A stretch of DNA of 23,846 nucleotides, from positions 1 to 23,846 of the forward strand of contig CAYYQC010000014.1 of assembly GCA_964473715.1 (NCBI GenBank), given 5' to 3'. Positions 20,988 through 23,846 of this stretch are shown piece after piece. How positions within the stretch are numbered: position 1 is the first letter of the stretch; the number at the start of each line of letters is the position of its first letter. A program made the position numbers and the translations under genes. The stretch is from 2-12-FULL-41-16 sp964473715 (GTDB taxonomy: Bacteria > Patescibacteriota > Patescibacteriia > Magasanikbacterales > UBA922). The notes beneath the pieces are model-generated. The model made no database searches, was not told the origin of the DNA, and was given only the letters and a program-made list of their open reading frames with translations.

Positions 20988-22226
20988 ATGCGCTTCCTGG
21001 AATACATTCCATCTTCGTGGCGCTTAATCATGCGTAATCGTCTACGTTCGTTTTTAACCATGCTCGGCATCATTATTGGTGTCATGTCAGTAGTGGTAAT
21101 TATGTCAGTAGGCGCTGGCGCTCAAAGCCTAATTTTAAACCAAGTAAAAAGTCTTGGTTCAAATTTAGTTGGTGTATTACCTGGTAAATCCGATGACAAT
21201 GGTCCGCCAGCCGCTGTGTACGGAATTGTGGTTACCACGCTCAAAACCGCTGACATGGATGCGATCATGAATCAAGGAAATCCACACTTAGTAAGTGCCA
21301 CCGCTTATGTTCGTGGAGCGGATACAGTTACTTCTGGCGAAGCCAAAGCCGATACTTCGTTTGTCGGTGTAAACGCCACCTATCCCAATGTAGAAGAAGT
21401 TACTCTTAGTGACGGACGTTTTTTTACCAAAGAAGAAGAAAACTCATTGGCCCGTGTAGCCGTTCTTGGTAGTGAAACCGCCACTGACTTATTTGATACT
21501 ACCGACCCAATTGGTCGCAGTGTTAAAATTAAAAAAACCAACTTCACCGTAATTGGAGTAATTAAAAAACGTGGTGTGGCTGGTTTTCAAAACCAAGATG
21601 CTCAGATTTTTGTTCCTGTTACTACTGCCCAAAAATTATTGTTAGGCATTGATCATATTACTTTCATGCGCTTCAAAGTTGACGAAGCAGCCAATGTTGA
21701 TTCAACCATGAATTTCATGAAAGATGTTTTGCGTGACCAGCACAATATTTCTAATCCTGAGAACGATGATTTTTCTGTACGATCTTCCAGCCAAGGCTTA
21801 GATGCCTTAACCGGTATCACCAATGCCCTACGCTTTTTCCTTGCTGCCATCGCCGCCTTATCACTATTAGTAGGTGGTATTGGTATTATGAATATTATGT
21901 TAGCGGCAGTAGAAGAACGTACCAAAGAAATTGGCTTGCGCAAAGCACTCGGCGCCCAACAAACTGATATCACTAGTCAATTTTTAACTGAAACAATTTT
22001 AATTACCTTAACTGGTGGATTGGTTGGTATTAGTCTCGGAGTAGTCATTTCCATCTTAGTCGCTAATGTTGCCCAAAACATGGGCTACAGTTGGGATTTA
22101 GTAATTAGTCCCTGGTCAATTATTCTCGGTACTGCAGTATCAATTTTTATTGGTTTAATTTTTGGTCTTGGTCCAGCCAGACGCGCCAGTAAGCTTAATC
22201 CAATTGAAGCCCTCCGATATGAATAG
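20988..22226 (+). CDS. MacB-like ABC permease 1
   Basis: 412 aa with MacB periplasmic core and FtsX domains. The first membrane helix is at about 20-44 (LRSFLTMLGIIIGVMSVVVIMSVGAGAQ), the extracytoplasmic region at about 45-280, and three further helices lie at about 285-400, ending with the RRASKLNPIEALRYE coupling tail. It has no ATPase domain. Its end overlaps the start of permease 2 by 8 bases, showing coupled translation. Both permeases share the same layout, so they are likely paralogues forming a heterodimer. Confidence 0.93.
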   Translation: MRFLEYIPSSWRLIMRNRLRSFLTMLGIIIGVMSVVVIMSVGAGAQSLILNQVKSLGSNLVGVLPGKSDDNGPPAAVYGIVVTTLKTADMDAIMNQGNPHLVSATAYVRGADTVTSGEAKADTSFVGVNATYPNVEEVTLSDGRFFTKEEENSLARVAVLGSETATDLFDTTDPIGRSVKIKKTNFTVIGVIKKRGVAGFQNQDAQIFVPVTTAQKLLLGIDHITFMRFKVDEAANVDSTMNFMKDVLRDQHNISNPENDDFSVRSSSQGLDALTGITNALRFFLAAIAALSLLVGGIGIMNIMLAAVEERTKEIGLRKALGAQQTDITSQFLTETILITLTGGLVGISLGVVISILVANVAQNMGYSWDLVISPWSIILGTAVSIFIGLIFGLGPARRASKLNPIEALRYE

Positions 22227-23448
22227 CGATAGCTTTAAAATTGCTCTAAACGCCATTAAACGCCAAAAAAAGCGAGCAGCCTTAACTATGCTCGCCATTA
22301 GTATTGGTATTGCGGCCGCTATTACTATTTTAGCGGCTGGCAAAGGAATTCAAAAATTAGTGGTTGGTCAACTCGATGCTTTTGGACCTGACACACTCTA
22401 CATTGAAACTAAAATTCCTAGTAAAAAAGCTGACTCAGGCGGCTCGGTTGGTATTACCATTACTACATTAAAAGACAAAGATGTTGAAATTATAAATAAG
22501 CATCCCAATATTGTTGCGGCTAATGGTCAAGTAAGTGGACAAGAAGCGGTTAGCTATGGTGGTCAAATAAAAAAAATCATGTTATCGGGAAAAGGTTATA
22601 ATGCTCCGGAAGTTGAAACTTTCAAACTAACCGAAGGAAGATTTTACACCAAAGAAGAGGAGGATTCTCTTAGTGCCGTTGCTGTATTAGGAGCCACCGC
22701 CAAAGATAAATTATTTGGCGATGATACGGCGGTTAATAAAATCATCTCCATTCGTGGTAAACCTTTCAAAGTAGTCGGTGTTTCCGAAAAACGTGGAGCA
22801 GCCTTCTTTCTTGATTTAGACAACATCATCACTATTCCTACTAAAACCATGCAAAAACGCTTGCTCGGAATTGATTATGTACAGGCAATTTCTGGTCGAA
22901 TGAAAGATGGCTCTAAAGCCAAAGAAACCCAAACCGAACTCACTGAACTGATTAGAGAGAATCATGATATCACGGATCCAGATAAAGATGATTTTGTAGT
23001 TCAAACCACCGCTGACGCCGCCGAATCGCTCACCACTATTACCAGTGGTGTAACATTCCTATTGATTGCTTTGGTTAGCATTTCATTGATTGTAGGTGGG
23101 GTTGGCATTATGAACATCATGTATGTTTCTGTAGTCGAAAGAACTTTTGAAATTGGTTTGCGTAAAGCGCTCGGCGCCCAACAGGACGATATTCTCTGGC
23201 AATTCTTAGCAGAAGCCTTATTAATTACCGCTGGCGGCGGTGTGATTGGTGTTATTCTTGGCGCCTTATTTGCTGGGCTCATTTATCTAGGTGCCACGGC
23301 CGCTGGCTTTGTCTGGGTCTATTCAGTTACCCTAACTTCAATTATCGGCTCAGTTTTATTCTCAGCCATTATTGGTTTGATTTTTGGCTATTATCCAGCC
23401 AAGCAAGCGGCTAAGAAAAACCCTATTGAAGCTTTGCGCTTTGAGTAA
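22219..23448 (+). CDS. MacB-like ABC permease 2
   Basis: 409 aa from ATG at 22219, inside the end of permease 1 (overlap 8 bases). An upstream in-frame start would add 19 residues that simply repeat the permease 1 end in another frame, so it is rejected. Domain order is as in permease 1: helix at about 17-37, a large extracytoplasmic part with GRFYTKEEEDSL, then three helices and the end KQAAKKNPIEALRFE. The matching GRF-TKEEE and GLRKALGAQQ stretches in both show duplication. With the ATPase and fusion protein it should form an exporter for peptides, lipids or drugs; the substrate is unknown. Confidence 0.93.
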   Translation: MNSDSFKIALNAIKRQKKRAALTMLAISIGIAAAITILAAGKGIQKLVVGQLDAFGPDTLYIETKIPSKKADSGGSVGITITTLKDKDVEIINKHPNIVAANGQVSGQEAVSYGGQIKKIMLSGKGYNAPEVETFKLTEGRFYTKEEEDSLSAVAVLGATAKDKLFGDDTAVNKIISIRGKPFKVVGVSEKRGAAFFLDLDNIITIPTKTMQKRLLGIDYVQAISGRMKDGSKAKETQTELTELIRENHDITDPDKDDFVVQTTADAAESLTTITSGVTFLLIALVSISLIVGGVGIMNIMYVSVVERTFEIGLRKALGAQQDDILWQFLAEALLITAGGGVIGVILGALFAGLIYLGATAAGFVWVYSVTLTSIIGSVLFSAIIGLIFGYYPAKQAAKKNPIEALRFE

Positions 23449-23454
23449 TATAAT
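23426..23454 (+). promoter_or_regulatory. Promoter of the cysteine-rich small protein
   Basis: TTGAAG (23426-23431) and TATAAT (23449-23454) are 17 bp apart. The -35 and spacer lie inside the end of permease 2. The leader is about 60 bases and ends in a hairpin at the start codon. Confidence 0.6.
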
Positions 23455-23503
23455 AAATAGACTTTTAATTCAAACGGCCACGCTTCAATCGACGTTGCGC
23501 GGC

Positions 23504-23521
23504 ACGATTTCGACAAATCGT
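23504..23521 (+). promoter_or_regulatory. Hairpin directly abutting a start codon
   Basis: ACGATTT (23504-23510) and AAATCGT (23515-23521) pair over CGAC. The stem ends at the base before ATG at 23522, where a Shine-Dalgarno would usually lie. Confidence 0.6.
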
Positions 23522-23629
23522 ATGGAAGTAGAATGTCCAGCCTGCAACAAAAAGGTTGAGGAAAACAAAACCTGTGGCATTTGTGGCACCTGCGACCAAT
23601 GTGGTTGCGGTTGCTCGTCAGAAAGTTAA
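23522..23629 (+). CDS. 35-aa cysteine-rich zinc-binding protein
   Basis: Reads MEVECPACNKKVEENK followed by TCGICGTCDQCGCGC and SSES. Nine cysteines occur in 35 residues, eight of them in pairs CPAC, CGIC, CDQC and CGC, consistent with binding one or two zinc ions or a metal cluster. The N-terminal CPAC with a later CGIC is like a short zinc ribbon. The real start is the ATG at 23522, next to a hairpin; a terminator follows 14 bases after the stop. Function unknown. It sits just after the exporter genes but has its own promoter. Confidence 0.75.
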   Translation: MEVECPACNKKVEENKTCGICGTCDQCGCGCSSES

Positions 23630-23643
23630 TTCTTTACACAAAT

Positions 23644-23674
23644 AAAAAACCGTTCCAAAATGGAGCGGTTTTTT
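23644..23674 (+). terminator. Terminator after the cysteine-rich gene
   Basis: Arms 23644-23656 and 23662-23674 pair with one G-U over AAAAT. A6 and T6 flanks would let it act in both directions, also for the minus-strand tRNAs. Confidence 0.85.
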
Positions 23675-23689
23675 ATTATCTTACCGTTG

Positions 23690-23763
23690 TCGGGGAAACA
23701 GGACTTGAACCTGCGACCTACTGGTCCCAAACCAGTCGCTCTAGCCAACTGAGCTACTCCCCG
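23690..23763 (-). tRNA. tRNA-Pro (TGG)
   Basis: 74 bases with all arms intact. The anticodon stem ACTGG/CCAGT encloses TTTGGGA, giving anticodon TGG. CCA is not encoded. Confidence 0.96.
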
Positions 23764-23783
23764 ATAAAGCCTGAGAGGCTACG

Positions 23784-23846
23784 TGCCGCGGGCCAGGATC
23801 GAACTGGCGACACAAGGCTCTTCAGGCCTCTGCTCTACCACTGAGC
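23784..23846 (-). tRNA. tRNA-Phe (GAA), 5' end outside the window
   Basis: D arm, anticodon arm (GAGGC/GCCTT around CTGAAGA, anticodon GAA), T arm and the 3' acceptor half CCGCGGC plus A73 are present. The first bases of the 5' acceptor strand lie beyond the right edge. Confidence 0.92.

Noticed and set aside
22162..22218. Extended start of permease 2
   Set aside because: It only re-reads the end of permease 1 in another frame.
1..23846. CRISPR array
   Set aside because: No regularly spaced direct repeats of CRISPR type were seen and no cas gene is present.

Overview
The window looks like a chromosome segment from a Patescibacteria/CPR bacterium or a similarly reduced lineage. The DNA is AT-rich and uses the standard code. 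Almost no gene has a Shine-Dalgarno sequence, and several promoters put the predicted transcript start within a few bases of the start codon. Gene families seen often in CPR genomes are present (DUF5659, DUF6122, lmo0937-type, DUF6629 and PspC proteins, plus a MacAB-like exporter with two permeases). This placement is inference; no rRNA marker is in the window.

Left part (1-4.2 kb): a minus-strand run of small genes (DUF5659-like and three small hypotheticals) leads into a large serine recombinase whose C-terminus runs off the left edge. The run looks like part of an integrated mobile element. Upstream of it lies a 409-aa orphan protein with a possible C-terminal winged helix.

Accessory island (4.2-11.5 kb): a zinc-ribbon membrane protein is preceded by a strongly structured leader or RNA. 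Then come an AlbA_2/Schlafen-type protein, an operon of a CHAT (caspase-like) protease and a NYN ribonuclease, a PD-(D/E)XK-like protein, a small DNA-binding-like protein, a Nudix protein resembling the SMODS-associated type, and a MazG-like NTP pyrophosphatase. The mix resembles a defence or stress island. Three copies of a conserved 3' repeat ending in a terminator lie between the last genes, giving a cassette-like layout.

Middle (11.5-17.9 kb): small membrane proteins (PspC, lmo0937-like, DUF6122), a visibly GC-richer HD-domain phosphohydrolase with the only strong Shine-Dalgarno, a DEAD-box RNA helicase whose start codon sits in a hairpin, a small membrane protein, a HelD-like helicase with a terminator hairpin between promoter and start codon, and a DUF6629 membrane protein.

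Right part (17.9-23.8 kb): initiator tRNA-Met and tRNA-Gly, an AbrB-type regulator with an operator-like repeat over its promoter, and a tightly packed exporter operon (membrane fusion protein, ATPase, two FtsX/MacB permeases). A 35-aa cysteine-rich protein follows, then minus-strand tRNA-Pro and a partial tRNA-Phe at the right edge.
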